The notes: generated by a model not told the origin, from the letters alone. A stretch of 47,155 nucleotides of DNA from Methanomicrobiales archaeon HGW-Methanomicrobiales-2 (GCA_002839645.1 PGYL01000014.1:1-47155); one strand, 5' to 3'. Shown: positions 15,771 through 24,822, counted from the stretch's first letter. Program-made: numbers and translations.

Positions 15771-16547
15771 ATGAACCTACAGACACAGAAACGACTCCTC
15801 GGTGTCGCAGCGCTCGCCGCCGTGGCAATAATCTGGCAGATCATCGCCGAATACGTGGTAGGGCGGTCTTTCATCCTCCCGAGCGTCACCGACGTCGCCA
15901 GCGCATTCGCAAGCCTCCTCGGCTCCGGCACCCTTCTTGCCGACACCATGGTGAGCCTCGAACACTTCGGGATCGGGATGCTCGCAGCGCTCCTTCTCGG
16001 CGTTCCTATCGGGATCCTCATGGGTTGGTTCAGGGTGGCGGACTTCCTGCTCGACCCGATCATCGAGATCCTCCGCCCCATCCCGCCGCTCGCCTGGATC
16101 CCGTTCGCCATCATCTGGTTCGGGCTCACCACCCAGGCGGCAGGCTTCGTCATCTTTGCCGGGGCGTTCTTCCCGATCCTGACCGCGACTTACTCCGGGT
16201 TCCGCGATGTCCCGAGGGTCTTTGTGGAAGCAGGCAAGGTGCTCGGGTGCGACTCCTCGTTCGAGTTGATCCGCTACGTCGCGCTTCCCGCCGCCGTCCC
16301 GGCGATCGCCTCCGGCATCAGAATTGCCATGGGCGTCGGATGGATGTGCCTCGTCGCCGCCGAGATGTTCGGCGTCTCCAGTTACGGCCTCGGGTACCAG
16401 CTCTGGCATAACTACTACCTCCACCAGATGCCCAACGTCGTCGTCTACATGCTGATCCTTGGCCTTACGGGGCTCATCATCGACCGCATCTTCAGAAACT
16501 ACGTCGATAAGCAGCTCCTGCGGTGGCGGGCCGGGGAGGTAGCCTAG
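15771..16547 (+). CDS. ABC transporter permease (TauC/SsuC type)
   Basis: A 258-residue BPD-type permease with about six membrane helices. The cytoplasmic coupling loop reads FVEAGKVLGCDSSFELIRYVALPAAVP, the usual EAA motif (EAGKVLGC...I..V.LPAA.P). The ILRPIPPLAWIPFAIIWFG segment is typical of the SsuC/TauC group. It is followed after 1 nt by the ATPase gene, so the two are coupled. Confidence 0.92.
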   Translation: MNLQTQKRLLGVAALAAVAIIWQIIAEYVVGRSFILPSVTDVASAFASLLGSGTLLADTMVSLEHFGIGMLAALLLGVPIGILMGWFRVADFLLDPIIEILRPIPPLAWIPFAIIWFGLTTQAAGFVIFAGAFFPILTATYSGFRDVPRVFVEAGKVLGCDSSFELIRYVALPAAVPAIASGIRIAMGVGWMCLVAAEMFGVSSYGLGYQLWHNYYLHQMPNVVVYMLILGLTGLIIDRIFRNYVDKQLLRWRAGEVA

Positions 16548-16548
16548 A

Positions 16549-17310
16549 ATGAGCGGAGTGAGAATCGCGAATGTCGGCAAGGCCTTCCCCAAGGAGGACG
16601 GCACCGTCACGCAGGCGCTCGAGGGCGTCAACCTGGAGATCGGCGATACGGAGTTCATCTGCCTGGTCGGGCCGTCGGGATGCGGGAAGACGACGCTTCT
16701 GCGGATCATCGCCGGCCTTGAGACCGCGACCACCGGAAGCGTGACCGTCGACGACCGCGCGGTCACCGGCCCGGACCCGAAGCGGGGGATGGTCTTTCAG
16801 GAGTACTCCCTCTTCCCCTGGCGGAGGGTGATCGACAACGTCGCCTTCGGCCTCGAGATGAAGGGCGTCCCCCGCGAGGAGCGCTGGCGGACGGCGGACC
16901 ATTACCTGGATATGGTCGGCCTCTCCCAGTTCCGGGACGCCTACCCCTTCGAGCTCTCCGGCGGGATGCGGCAGCGGGTGGCGATCGCAAGAGCGCTCGC
17001 AAACGACCCCGACGTCCTCCTCATGGACGAGCCGTTCGGGGCGCTCGACGCCCAGACCCGGAACCGGATGCAGAAAGAGCTCCTCTTCCTCTGGGAGCAG
17101 ACAAAGAAGACGATCGTCTTCGTCACCCACAGCGTCGACGAGGCGGTCTACCTCTCCGACCGGATCATCGTCCTCTCCCCGCGGCCGGGATCGGTCCAGG
17201 AGATCATCGTCATCCCCTGGTCCCGACCGCGGGACCGGACCAGCGCCGAGTTCGCAGAAGTCCGTCGAAAGGTGCTCCGGATGATCGACGAGAGTGAGAA
17301 CGCCCAGTAA
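16549..17310 (+). CDS. ABC transporter ATP-binding protein (TauB/SsuB type)
   Basis: A 253-residue ABC ATPase. Walker A is GPSGCGKTT (41-49), the Q-loop is [11 protein letters not shown] (82-92), the signature LSGGMRQR (136-143), Walker B VLLMDEP (156-162) and the switch His lies in VTHSVDEAV. This set and the FPWR sequence are typical of nitrate/sulfonate/taurine importers. It powers the permease encoded just upstream. The stop is followed by the promoter of the L10e gene. Confidence 0.94.
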   Translation: MSGVRIANVGKAFPKEDGTVTQALEGVNLEIGDTEFICLVGPSGCGKTTLLRIIAGLETATTGSVTVDDRAVTGPDPKRGMVFQEYSLFPWRRVIDNVAFGLEMKGVPREERWRTADHYLDMVGLSQFRDAYPFELSGGMRQRVAIARALANDPDVLLMDEPFGALDAQTRNRMQKELLFLWEQTKKTIVFVTHSVDEAVYLSDRIIVLSPRPGSVQEIIVIPWSRPRDRTSAEFAEVRRKVLRMIDESENAQ

Positions 17311-17331
17311 GATTTATTAGAGCAAATCTCC

Positions 17332-17340
17332 TTTTTATAA
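17332..17340 (+). promoter_or_regulatory. TATA box of rpl10e
   Basis: TTTTTATAA lies 33-41 bp before the ATG of the ribosomal protein gene, with AGGAG (17359-17363) as its ribosome site. The position gives a short leader. Confidence 0.55.
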
Positions 17341-17372
17341 AGGACTCATCAGATCGGCAGGAGTTTTTAACC

Positions 17373-17885
17373 ATGGTACGAAAACCAGCGAAGATGTACA
17401 GGAATCTCGCAAAGAAAGCATATACGCGCAGAGAATACATGGGTGGTGTGCCGGGCAGCAAGATCGTGCAGTTTGATATGGGCAACCTCAGCCAGGACTT
17501 CCCGCTCGAGCTCTCTATCGTTGCCGAGGAAACCTGCCAGATACGCCACACGGCCCTTGAAGCCGCCCGTATCGGTATCAACCGGCAGCTCCAGAAGGAA
17601 GTAGGGAGGGCAAACTACCACTTAAAGATCCGGACTTACCCGCACCATGTTCTCCGTGAGAACAAACAGGCGACCGGTGCAGGAGCCGACCGTGTCTCGG
17701 AAGGCATGCGTCTTGCCTTTGGCAAGGCGGTCGGCACCGCGGCACGGGTTGAACGGGGTCAGAAGGTCTTCTCCGTCTGGACAAGCCCGCAGTACCTCGA
17801 GAAGGCAAAGGTTTCCCTCCGGCGCGGCATCTACAAGATCCCGACCCCCGCGAGGATTATCGAAGAACAGGTACCGGTAGCGTAA
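17373..17885 (+). CDS. rpl10e: Ribosomal protein L10e (uL16 family)
   Basis: A 170-residue large-subunit ribosomal protein of the L10e/L16 (uL16) family, which sits near the tRNA-binding region of the 50S subunit. The start [25 protein letters not shown], the [23 protein letters not shown] loop (which reaches toward the peptidyl-transferase centre in known structures) and the C-terminal [14 protein letters not shown] are all intact. Length is normal. It has its own promoter and a T-run (17906-17911) after the stop, so it is probably monocistronic. Confidence 0.96.
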   Translation: MVRKPAKMYRNLAKKAYTRREYMGGVPGSKIVQFDMGNLSQDFPLELSIVAEETCQIRHTALEAARIGINRQLQKEVGRANYHLKIRTYPHHVLRENKQATGAGADRVSEGMRLAFGKAVGTAARVERGQKVFSVWTSPQYLEKAKVSLRRGIYKIPTPARIIEEQVPVA

Positions 17886-17905
17886 ACTCGCACCCCGTCC
17901 CATCC

Positions 17906-17911
17906 TTTTTT
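17906..17911 (+). terminator. T-run terminator after rpl10e
   Basis: Six consecutive Ts (17906-17911) about 20 bp after the stop codon, the usual form of archaeal transcription stop. Confidence 0.45.
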
Positions 17912-17959
17912 CGAGGAACGACCCGCAAACAGCAGATCCGATACCTGTGGGAATATAGG

Positions 17960-17967
17960 TTTTTATA
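17960..17967 (+). promoter_or_regulatory. TATA box of the fum-kor-suc-dacZ operon
   Basis: TTTTTATA ends about 20 bp before the ATG at 17988. That spacing suggests an almost leaderless transcript; no clear ribosome site stands before this first gene, while the downstream genes use overlaps. Confidence 0.55.
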
Positions 17968-17987
17968 GTCTCTTCCCACCAGTATAA

Positions 17988-18827
17988 ATGATGGTTAACC
18001 CGGCAGATACGACACTTTCGGGCGCGCTGGCAGACGCCACAGAGAGGGCTCTTGCAGAGGCCGAGATCCGGCTCCCTCCCGACGTGCTCGCGGTGCTCCG
18101 GAGGGCGGCGGCGACCGAGAGGGACGAGATCGCACGGCGGGAACTCACCAACATTCTGGAGAATATCGCACTCGCCGGGGAGCGGCAGGTGCCGATCTGC
18201 CAGGATACCGGCGTACCGGTGATCTACCTGACCCTGCCTCCCGATATCGGGCTCTCGCCCGACCTCTTTAGCGGGATGCGGGAAGGGGTGCGCCGGGCGA
18301 CGGCCACGATCCCGCTCCGCCCCAACGTCGTCGACCCGCTCACCCGGGAGAACACCAACGACAACACCGGTGTCGGGATGCCTGCAGTCCACGTGACGCC
18401 AGGGGACCGGCTCACGGTAACGGTCCTCCCGAAAGGCGCAGGTTCCGAGAACGCTTCCAGGATCGGGATGCTCCTCCCCTCGCAGGCGGCACAGATCCCC
18501 AGGTTCGTCACCGAGACGATGCTTCTTGCGGGGGGCAAACCCTGCCCGCCCGTGATCCTCGGCGTCGGGATCGGCGGGACGTTCGATATGGCGGCAGCAC
18601 TTGCCAAGGAAGCCCTGCTCCTCCCGGTCGATACCATGGACGACTACGAGCAGGAGATCTGCGACGCGGTCAACGCCCTCGGGATCGGGCCGATGGGGCT
18701 TGGCGGCGATACGACTGCGCTCAGCGTGAAGGTGAAGCGGGCGGACTGCCACACCGCGTCCCTCCCGGTTGCGGTGAACGTGCAGTGCTGGGCCTGCCGC
18801 AGGGCGACCGTGGAGGTGAAGCGTTGA
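17988..18827 (+). CDS. fumA: Fumarate hydratase (class I), alpha subunit
   Basis: A 279-residue alpha subunit of the two-part iron-sulfur fumarase, which interconverts malate and fumarate. The Cys in QVPICQDTGVPV (Cys 71) is the first cluster ligand of the family. The GKPCPPVILGVGIGG segment, RENTNDNTGVGMPAVH and the C-terminal HTASLPVAVNVQCWACRR are present. Two ATGs (17988, 17991) are possible. The stop overlaps the TTG start of the beta gene (TTGA). In methanogens it works in the reductive direction toward fumarate; here it opens a nine-gene operon. Confidence 0.94.
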   Translation: MMVNPADTTLSGALADATERALAEAEIRLPPDVLAVLRRAAATERDEIARRELTNILENIALAGERQVPICQDTGVPVIYLTLPPDIGLSPDLFSGMREGVRRATATIPLRPNVVDPLTRENTNDNTGVGMPAVHVTPGDRLTVTVLPKGAGSENASRIGMLLPSQAAQIPRFVTETMLLAGGKPCPPVILGVGIGGTFDMAAALAKEALLLPVDTMDDYEQEICDAVNALGIGPMGLGGDTTALSVKVKRADCHTASLPVAVNVQCWACRRATVEVKR

Positions 18828-19381
18828 ACCTGACGACACCGCTCGGCGACGAGGTCCTCTCGCTCCGTGCCGGCGACCAACTAACCCTCTCCGGGACGAT
18901 CTACACCGCCCGGGACGAGGCGCACCTGCGGATGATGGCGGAGGGCATCCCCTTCGACCCGGAGGGCGCGGTGGTCTACCACTGCGGCCCGGTGGTGCAG
19001 GGCGATCGGCTCGTCGTTGCCGGCCCCACCACGTCCGCCCGGATGAACGCGCTCACGGGATTCCTCATCGACGCGGGCGTCCGCGCCCTCGTCGGCAAAG
19101 GGGGGATGGGTGCCGAGGTGGTCGAGCAACTCCGGGGGCGCGCCGTCTACCTCGCGCTCACGGGCGGGTGCGCCGCGCTCGCCGCCGACCGGATGACCCT
19201 CAAAGGCGTCTATTTTGAAGACCTCGGCATGGCCGAGGCGGTCTGGGTCATAGAGGCCGATAGCCTGCCACTGACGGTCGGGATCGACGCCCACGGCGGC
19301 GATCTCTTCCGTGCAGTACGCGAGAAAGCGAAAACACAATTTCACCAGCGATTCAATATCAAGCAGGATACCGTCTCATGA
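18824..19381 (+). CDS. fumB: Fumarate hydratase (class I), beta subunit
   Basis: The beta subunit (185 residues) that completes the active site of the iron-sulfur fumarase. Recognisable parts are the GTIYTARDEAHLRM segment, VVYHCGPV, GPTTSARM, GKGGMG and TGGCAALAA, all standard for the family. I chose TTG at 18824 as start: it overlaps the alpha stop as TTGA, like the other junctions in this operon, and gives the conserved LNLTTPLGDEV start. The longer frame from 18785 reads only through alpha codons. Confidence 0.92.
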   Translation: MNLTTPLGDEVLSLRAGDQLTLSGTIYTARDEAHLRMMAEGIPFDPEGAVVYHCGPVVQGDRLVVAGPTTSARMNALTGFLIDAGVRALVGKGGMGAEVVEQLRGRAVYLALTGGCAALAADRMTLKGVYFEDLGMAEAVWVIEADSLPLTVGIDAHGGDLFRAVREKAKTQFHQRFNIKQDTVS

Positions 19382-19650
19382 AACTTGTCATCGATGAAAG
19401 CCGCTGCAAAGGGTGCAACCTCTGCGTTCTGGTCTGCCCTTATGGGATCTTTGGGGAAGGGACGGAACTCAACAGCCGGGGGATCGTCTCGCCGGTCCTC
19501 GATCGCCCCGAACGGTGTACGAACTGCAGGCTGCAGGCCCTCTACGGGCGGATGCTCTGCGGGGTCTGCCAGATGATCTGCCCCGACCAGGCCATCTCCT
19601 GGACCGACGAGAAACCGTTTGAGCCTCATCGAGTGGAGGTGGAGTTTTGA
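19378..19650 (+). CDS. korD: 2-oxoglutarate:ferredoxin oxidoreductase, delta (ferredoxin) subunit
   Basis: A 90-residue 2[4Fe-4S] ferredoxin-like subunit. The first cluster motif is CKGCNLCVLVCP (Cys 10, 13, 16, 20). The second set is Cys 47, 50, 61, 64 and 68, with an insertion between them (CTNC...CGVCQMICP). It passes electrons between ferredoxin and the TPP-containing core. The start is an ATGA overlap with the fumarase beta stop, and its stop overlaps the korA TTG start. Confidence 0.93.
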   Translation: MKLVIDESRCKGCNLCVLVCPYGIFGEGTELNSRGIVSPVLDRPERCTNCRLQALYGRMLCGVCQMICPDQAISWTDEKPFEPHRVEVEF

Positions 19651-20747
19651 GCAGAGTTGAGTTCATGCAGGGGAATGTCGCCTGTGCGGAGGGCGCGCTT
19701 GCCGCCGGGTGCCGGTTCTTCGGCGGATACCCGATTACGCCGTCGACCGAGATTGCCGAGACGATGGCCCGGAGGCTCCCGAAGGCCGGCGGGGTCTTCA
19801 TCTCCATGGAGGACGAACTTGCAAGCATCGCCGCGGTGATCGGCGCCGCCTGGACCGGAGTCCGGGCCATGACCGCGACAAGCGGCCCCGGGTTCTCGCT
19901 GATGATGGAGAACATCGGCTACGCGGCCATGACCGAGACGCCGTGCGTCATCGTCAACATCCAGCGGGGCGGCCCGAGCACCGGGCAGCCGACGCGGGCG
20001 GCGCAGGGGGACATGCTCCAGTGCCGGTTCGGGTCGCACGGCGACTACAGCATCATTGCAATCACCCCAAACTCCGTCCAGGAGATGTTCGACCTGACGG
20101 TGAAGGCGTTCGACCTCGCGGACCGGTTCAGGGTCCCCACCTTCCTGATGGCCGACGAGATCGTCGGTCACATGCGGGAGCGGGTGACCATCCCCGACAC
20201 GGTCGAGATCACGCGCTCCGGCCCGCTCGCGGGAGGTTCGCTCCCGTTCGAGGCCGGCGACGACGGCGTTCCCGGGTTCGCACCCTTTGGAACAGGGAGG
20301 TCCGTCCACGTGACCGGCCTCACCCACGACGAACGGGGCTACCCGGACACGACCGACCCGGAGGCGCATGATAAACTCGTGCGGCGGCTGGTCGCCAAGG
20401 TCGAGTCGGCACGCCGCGAGATCGCCGACTACGAGATCACCAACCCCGACGCCGAGACGGTCTTCGTCACCTACGGCCCGCCGTCCCGGACGGTCGAGCA
20501 GGTGATGCGCGATCGGCCCGACGAATCGATCGGCCACCTGCGCCTTCGGGTCGTCTGGCCGTTCCCGGAGTTCGCCCTGCAGGAATTCCGAAACGCCAGA
20601 GTCTTCCTGATGCCTGAACTGAACATGGGCCAGATGGTGCGGGAGGTCCAGCGCCACGTGGACCAGCCGGTCATCTCAATTGCAAAGATCGGGGGAGAAC
20701 TCCACACCCCTGCCGAACTTGTGCGGGCCCTGGAGGCGCACCGATGA
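19647..20747 (+). CDS. korA: 2-oxoglutarate:ferredoxin oxidoreductase, alpha subunit
   Basis: A 366-residue alpha subunit of the 2-oxoacid:ferredoxin oxidoreductase. Typical sections are GNVACAEGALAAGCRFFGGYPITPSTEI, the TATSGPGFSLM loop, and NIQRGGPSTGQPTRAAQGD, which in the family faces CoA/2-oxoacid. With korB, C and D it makes 2-oxoglutarate from succinyl-CoA, CO2 and reduced ferredoxin, or runs the reverse. The start is TTG (19647) behind a strong GGAGGTGGAG, overlapping the korD stop as TTGA. Length is normal. Confidence 0.94.
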   Translation: MSRVEFMQGNVACAEGALAAGCRFFGGYPITPSTEIAETMARRLPKAGGVFISMEDELASIAAVIGAAWTGVRAMTATSGPGFSLMMENIGYAAMTETPCVIVNIQRGGPSTGQPTRAAQGDMLQCRFGSHGDYSIIAITPNSVQEMFDLTVKAFDLADRFRVPTFLMADEIVGHMRERVTIPDTVEITRSGPLAGGSLPFEAGDDGVPGFAPFGTGRSVHVTGLTHDERGYPDTTDPEAHDKLVRRLVAKVESARREIADYEITNPDAETVFVTYGPPSRTVEQVMRDRPDESIGHLRLRVVWPFPEFALQEFRNARVFLMPELNMGQMVREVQRHVDQPVISIAKIGGELHTPAELVRALEAHR

Positions 20748-21532
20748 TCGCGCCCGACTGGTTCCGGGAAGACCGCCTGCCCCACATCTACTGCACCGGG
20801 TGCGGCAACGGGACGGTCATCAACTGCACCCTTGCAGCGGTGGAGGAGATGGGCTGGAAACGGAACGAGACGGCCTTCGTCTCCGGTATCGGGTGCTCTT
20901 CCCGTGCTCCCGGCTACATCCTCACCGACTCGCTCCATACCACCCACGGTCGGGCGCTCGCGTTCGCCACCGGGGTGAAGATGGCAAAACCCGACTTAAA
21001 CGTCGTCGTCTTCACCGGCGACGGGGATCTTGCCGCCATCGGCGGGAACCACTTCATCCACGCCTGCCGCAGGAACGTGGATATGACCGTGGTCTGCATG
21101 AACAACCAGATCTACGGCATGACCGGCGGGCAGGGAAGCCCGACGACGCCGCTCGGGGCCTTCTCGACGACGACACCTTACGGGGCAAGCGAACCGGCCT
21201 TCGACCTCGCCGAACTCGCCGTGGCGGCGGGCGCAAACTACGTTGCCCGCTGGACGTCCTATCACGTCAAGGAACTCACGAAGGCCGTCGTCACCGGAAT
21301 GCAGGCGCCGGGGCTCGCCTTCATCGAAGTGAGGACCCAGTGCCCGACGAACTACGGCCGCCACAACAAACTCCGGCGCGTCCCGGATATGATCGAGTAC
21401 CTCCGGAGCCACGCGATGCTTGTCGATAAGTACAACCGGCTGACCGCCGAAGGAAAGCCGGTCCCGGACGGCATCTTCACCGTCGGGGAACTGGTCCGAA
21501 GGAGCCGGCCGGCAATGGGAGTGAAACGATGA
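20744..21532 (+). CDS. korB: 2-oxoglutarate:ferredoxin oxidoreductase, beta subunit
   Basis: A 262-residue beta subunit that binds thiamine diphosphate. The pattern YCTGCGNGTVINC, GIGCSSRAPGY, the TPP motif TGDGDLAAIGGNHFIHACRRN and MNNQIYGMTGGQ are all present. It pairs with KorA. The ATGA overlap with korA and the following ATGA with korC keep the subunits coupled. The C-terminal GGATTT-free, normal-length end gives no sign of damage. Confidence 0.94.
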   Translation: MIAPDWFREDRLPHIYCTGCGNGTVINCTLAAVEEMGWKRNETAFVSGIGCSSRAPGYILTDSLHTTHGRALAFATGVKMAKPDLNVVVFTGDGDLAAIGGNHFIHACRRNVDMTVVCMNNQIYGMTGGQGSPTTPLGAFSTTTPYGASEPAFDLAELAVAAGANYVARWTSYHVKELTKAVVTGMQAPGLAFIEVRTQCPTNYGRHNKLRRVPDMIEYLRSHAMLVDKYNRLTAEGKPVPDGIFTVGELVRRSRPAMGVKR

Positions 21533-22068
21533 GACACGAAGTCAGGTTCTCGGGATACGGCGGGCAGGGGATCATCCTCTCCGCGGTCATCCTCGGGCGG
21601 GCGGCGGCACTCTACGACGACAAGTACGCCGTCCAGACACAGGTCTACGGCCCGGAGGCCCGGGGCGGGGCCTCGATGGGGCAGGTGGTGATCGACGATG
21701 CGCAGATCCTCTACCCGGAGGTGACCGACCCCGACATCTACGTCATCATGTCCCAGCAGGGGTTTGAGAAGTACGGGGTCAGGGCCCGGGAAGACGCGGC
21801 CATGCTCCTCGATGCGGACCTGGTCCGGTCACGCCCGATCTGCCGCTACTGCGAGGTCCCGGCGACGGCGGAGGCAAAAGGCCCCCTCGGCCGGGAGATC
21901 GTGGCGAACATCGTGATGATCGGCGCTCTTTCGACAGCAACCGGGGTCGTGAGCAGGGAAGCGATCGAGCGTGCGGTGCTCGACAGCGTCCCCAAAGGCA
22001 CCGAGAACTTAAACATCAAGGCGTTAAAGCGGGGATTCGAACTCGGAGAACGAGCGTGTAACCTATGA
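21529..22068 (+). CDS. korC: 2-oxoglutarate:ferredoxin oxidoreductase, gamma subunit
   Basis: A 179-residue gamma subunit of the KOR complex. It begins with the family's FSGYGGQGIILSAVILGRAA and has YGPEARGGASMGQVVI, both standard. It completes the four-subunit enzyme together with korD, korA and korB in this order. ATGA overlaps on both sides link it to korB and sucC. Confidence 0.93.
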   Translation: MRHEVRFSGYGGQGIILSAVILGRAAALYDDKYAVQTQVYGPEARGGASMGQVVIDDAQILYPEVTDPDIYVIMSQQGFEKYGVRAREDAAMLLDADLVRSRPICRYCEVPATAEAKGPLGREIVANIVMIGALSTATGVVSREAIERAVLDSVPKGTENLNIKALKRGFELGERACNL

Positions 22069-23150
22069 AACTACTGGAATACGAGGCAAAACGGATATTT
22101 TCGGGCTACGGCATACCGGTCCCGAAAGGGGTCCTTATACGGGCGCCAGAAGAGATCGCGGCACACCTGCCCGAGATCGGCGACAGCGTTGTCCTGAAGG
22201 CGCAGGTGGACGTCGGCGGACGGGGGAAGGCCGGCGGCGTCCTTTTTGCCGACGCAAAGACGGCGCAAGAGACCGCCCGGGAACTCTTCTCCCGGGAGAT
22301 CAAGGGCGTCCCGGTCGGGGCGACCCTCGTCGAGGAGCGCCTGGCGATCGAGCACGAGTACTACGTCAGCATCGCCATCGACCGGTCGAGCAGACAGCCG
22401 GTGGTCCTCTTTGCCGACGCCGGCGGCGTGGAGATCGAGAATGCGGCGAGAGCGGATGGTTCCGTTATCCGCAGGGTCGTCGTATCGGCGCTCCTCCGGG
22501 ACATCCCGCCATTTCTGATGCGGGAACTCCTCGGTGAGGCCCCAAAGGAACTCGCCCCCGTCATCAACAGCCTCTACCGTGTATTCCAGGAGAAAGACGC
22601 CATGCTCGCGGAGATAAACCCGCTCGTGACGACGCCGCAGGGGGTCTATGCGGCGGACGCAAAGCTGATCGTCGACGACAATGCCCTCGCCCGCCAGGGG
22701 ATAGCGGTCAACCGCGACCTCTCGGAGCGCGAGCGCGAGGCCGAGAAGCACGGCTTCTCCTACGTGGAACTTGACGGAAGCATCGGCGTCATCGGCAACG
22801 GCGCCGGGCTCACGATGTCGACGCTCGACCTCATCGAGTTTTACAACGGGCGGGCGGCAAACTTCCTCGACGTCGGGGGCGGCGCCGACCAGGAGCGTGT
22901 CATGCACGCCGTCCGGCTCGTCGCGAGCATGCCCGGAGTGAATGTAATCGTGGTCAACCTCCTCGGGGGTATCACCCGGTGCGACGAGGTGGCAAAGGGA
23001 ATCATCGCCGCGGCCGTCGCACCGACGGTCATCGTCCGGATGGCCGGGACCAACGAGGAGGAAGGAAGGCGGCTGCTCGCCGGGTGCGGCTACCGGATGC
23101 TCGATAGCATGGACCTGGCCGTCCGGGCGGCGATGGAGGTCGCACCATGA
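22065..23150 (+). CDS. sucC: Succinyl-CoA synthetase (ADP-forming), beta subunit
   Basis: A 361-residue beta subunit with an ATP-grasp fold. The N-terminal KLLEYEAKRIFSGYGIPVPKG, VGGRGKAGGV nucleotide-binding section, DVGGGADQERV and VNLLGGITRCDEVAKGI motifs are typical. With SucD it joins succinate to CoA at the cost of ATP, which supplies the succinyl-CoA that Kor carboxylates. ATGA overlaps join it to korC and sucD. The length is near the lower end for the family but complete. Confidence 0.94.
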   Translation: MKLLEYEAKRIFSGYGIPVPKGVLIRAPEEIAAHLPEIGDSVVLKAQVDVGGRGKAGGVLFADAKTAQETARELFSREIKGVPVGATLVEERLAIEHEYYVSIAIDRSSRQPVVLFADAGGVEIENAARADGSVIRRVVVSALLRDIPPFLMRELLGEAPKELAPVINSLYRVFQEKDAMLAEINPLVTTPQGVYAADAKLIVDDNALARQGIAVNRDLSEREREAEKHGFSYVELDGSIGVIGNGAGLTMSTLDLIEFYNGRAANFLDVGGGADQERVMHAVRLVASMPGVNVIVVNLLGGITRCDEVAKGIIAAAVAPTVIVRMAGTNEEEGRRLLAGCGYRMLDSMDLAVRAAMEVAP

Positions 23151-24013
23151 TCTACGGTGATCGAAACCTTTCGGTGATCGTGCAGAACATCACCGGCAGA
23201 CAGGGCATGTTCCACACAGAACTGATGAACGCCTACGCACGCGAGGTCGGCGGGCGGGGCGTCGTCGCGGGGGTTGCGCCCGGTAAGGGAGGCCGGGAGG
23301 TCCATGGCGTACCGGTCTACAACACGGTGCGGGAAGCGCTCCGGGAACACGACGCGACCGCAAGCGTCGTCTTCGTCCCGGCCGCCGCCGCAGGCGACTC
23401 GGTCATGGAGGCGGCGCACGCGGGGATCGAGCTTGCGGTCGTCATCACCGAGCATATCCCCATCCACGATGCTATGAAGGCAATCGCCTACGCGAAACTT
23501 CACGACTGCACGGTCATCGGCCCGAACTGCCCGGGGCTTCTCTCGCCGGGAGAGTGCAAACTCGGGATCATGCCGGCCCATCTCGCCCGCCGCGGCAACG
23601 TCGGTGTCGTCTCCCGGAGCGGCACCCTCACCTACGAGGTGGTCGACGAGCTCACCCGGGCCGGCATCGGCCAGAGCACGGTGGTCGGGATCGGTGGCGA
23701 CCCGGTCATCGGCCAGACGTTCGTGGATGCACTCGCCCGGTTCGAGGAGGATCCTCATACGAAAGCCGTCGTCGTCATCGGCGAAGTGGGCGGTAACCTG
23801 GAAGAAGAAGGAGTCCGGTCTACCAGCCTCCCGGTCGTCACCTACATCGCCGGCGTGAGCGCCCCGCCCGAAAAGCGGATGGGCCACGCAGGGGCGATCA
23901 TCGAAGGCGGCGAGGGTGACGCACGGTCCAAGGTTCGGCGGCTCTCCGCCCTCAACATCCCGGTTGCATCCCGGCCCTCAGAGATACCGGGACTGATCCG
24001 CGAGGTGCTATGA
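23147..24013 (+). CDS. sucD: Succinyl-CoA synthetase, alpha subunit
   Basis: A 288-residue alpha subunit. It has the CoA-binding N-terminus (ITGRQGMFHTELM), the GPNCPGLLSPGECKLGIMP section and the phospho-His region (KRMGHAGAIIEGGEGDA, the His in GHAGA). It partners SucC. The stop overlaps the start of the diadenylate cyclase gene by ATGA. Confidence 0.94.
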   Translation: MIYGDRNLSVIVQNITGRQGMFHTELMNAYAREVGGRGVVAGVAPGKGGREVHGVPVYNTVREALREHDATASVVFVPAAAAGDSVMEAAHAGIELAVVITEHIPIHDAMKAIAYAKLHDCTVIGPNCPGLLSPGECKLGIMPAHLARRGNVGVVSRSGTLTYEVVDELTRAGIGQSTVVGIGGDPVIGQTFVDALARFEEDPHTKAVVVIGEVGGNLEEEGVRSTSLPVVTYIAGVSAPPEKRMGHAGAIIEGGEGDARSKVRRLSALNIPVASRPSEIPGLIREVL

Positions 24014-24822
24014 ACGGCGACCTGATGCTTGTAACCGCCTGCGAGGTGGCGGCGAAGATCGGCGCACTGGCAGTCGTCTCGTTCGTCGATCCAATTCCAC
24101 TCCCCCCGGGGACGCCCGAGGTCCCGATAATCAGGGTGCAGGAACTCCAGCTCGATGTCTTAAAAGACCTCACCATGCACGATATCCTGGAGGTGAGCGA
24201 GCGGCATATGCTCGACGCCGCAATCCACCTCTATCTCCGGCGAAACCTCCAGAGCGGTCTCGTCGTCGGTGTCTTTCCCTACGCCGTCGTCATCTACGAC
24301 ATCGAAGAGGGGAAGAGCTTCATCAACTTAAAAGACTTCTCCGATGTCGCCCCCCGTGAGGTGCTCCACGCGGCCCTCTCGCTCGCCCTCGAGATCGCGG
24401 TCGAAGGGAGGGAAGGGAGGGCCATCGGCACCGCGTTTATCATAGGTGATCCGGAAGAGATCTTCAAGCACTCCCACCAGGCGATCCTCAACCCCTACCA
24501 GGGGCAGCCCGCCGCCCTCCGGGACATCAAGAACAAGGATAACTGGGAGAGCGTCAAAGAGTTCGCCCAGCTCGACGGCGTCTTCGTCATCGACAAGAAC
24601 GGCGAGGTACGCTCGGCGGGGCGCTACCTGGACGTCACCGGCCGGGGCATCTCTCTACCCGGGGGCCTTGGGGGAAGGCACCGCGCAACCGCGTCTATTA
24701 CGCACGAGATCCCGGTCATCGGCATCACGGTCTCCGAGAGCGGAGGCATGGTGCGCATCTTCAGAGACGGAAACTGCAAAATCAGCATTCGTTCCGACAT
24801 CCGTCTTCGTAGTGACGGTTAG
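24010..24822 (+). CDS. dacZ: Diadenylate cyclase (DisA_N domain, c-di-AMP synthase)
   Basis: A 270-residue protein whose C-terminal half is a DisA_N (DAC) domain: DGV at 189-191 and RHR at 223-225 in LPGGLGGRHRATASIT, the motifs that bind and join two ATP molecules into c-di-AMP. The N-terminal half (about 1-130) has a helical and mixed alpha/beta part typical of archaeal DacZ proteins, and no membrane helix. In other archaea c-di-AMP governs osmotic or potassium balance. Here it is the last gene of the fum-kor-suc operon, joined to sucD by ATGA. The gene name is by analogy with the archaeal enzyme. Confidence 0.88.
   Translation: MNGDLMLVTACEVAAKIGALAVVSFVDPIPLPPGTPEVPIIRVQELQLDVLKDLTMHDILEVSERHMLDAAIHLYLRRNLQSGLVVGVFPYAVVIYDIEEGKSFINLKDFSDVAPREVLHAALSLALEIAVEGREGRAIGTAFIIGDPEEIFKHSHQAILNPYQGQPAALRDIKNKDNWESVKEFAQLDGVFVIDKNGEVRSAGRYLDVTGRGISLPGGLGGRHRATASITHEIPVIGITVSESGGMVRIFRDGNCKISIRSDIRLRSDG

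Noticed and set aside
18785-18823. A longer start for fumarase beta
   Set aside because: The added 13 codons lie wholly in the alpha gene; the TTG at 18824 matches the overlap pattern of the operon.
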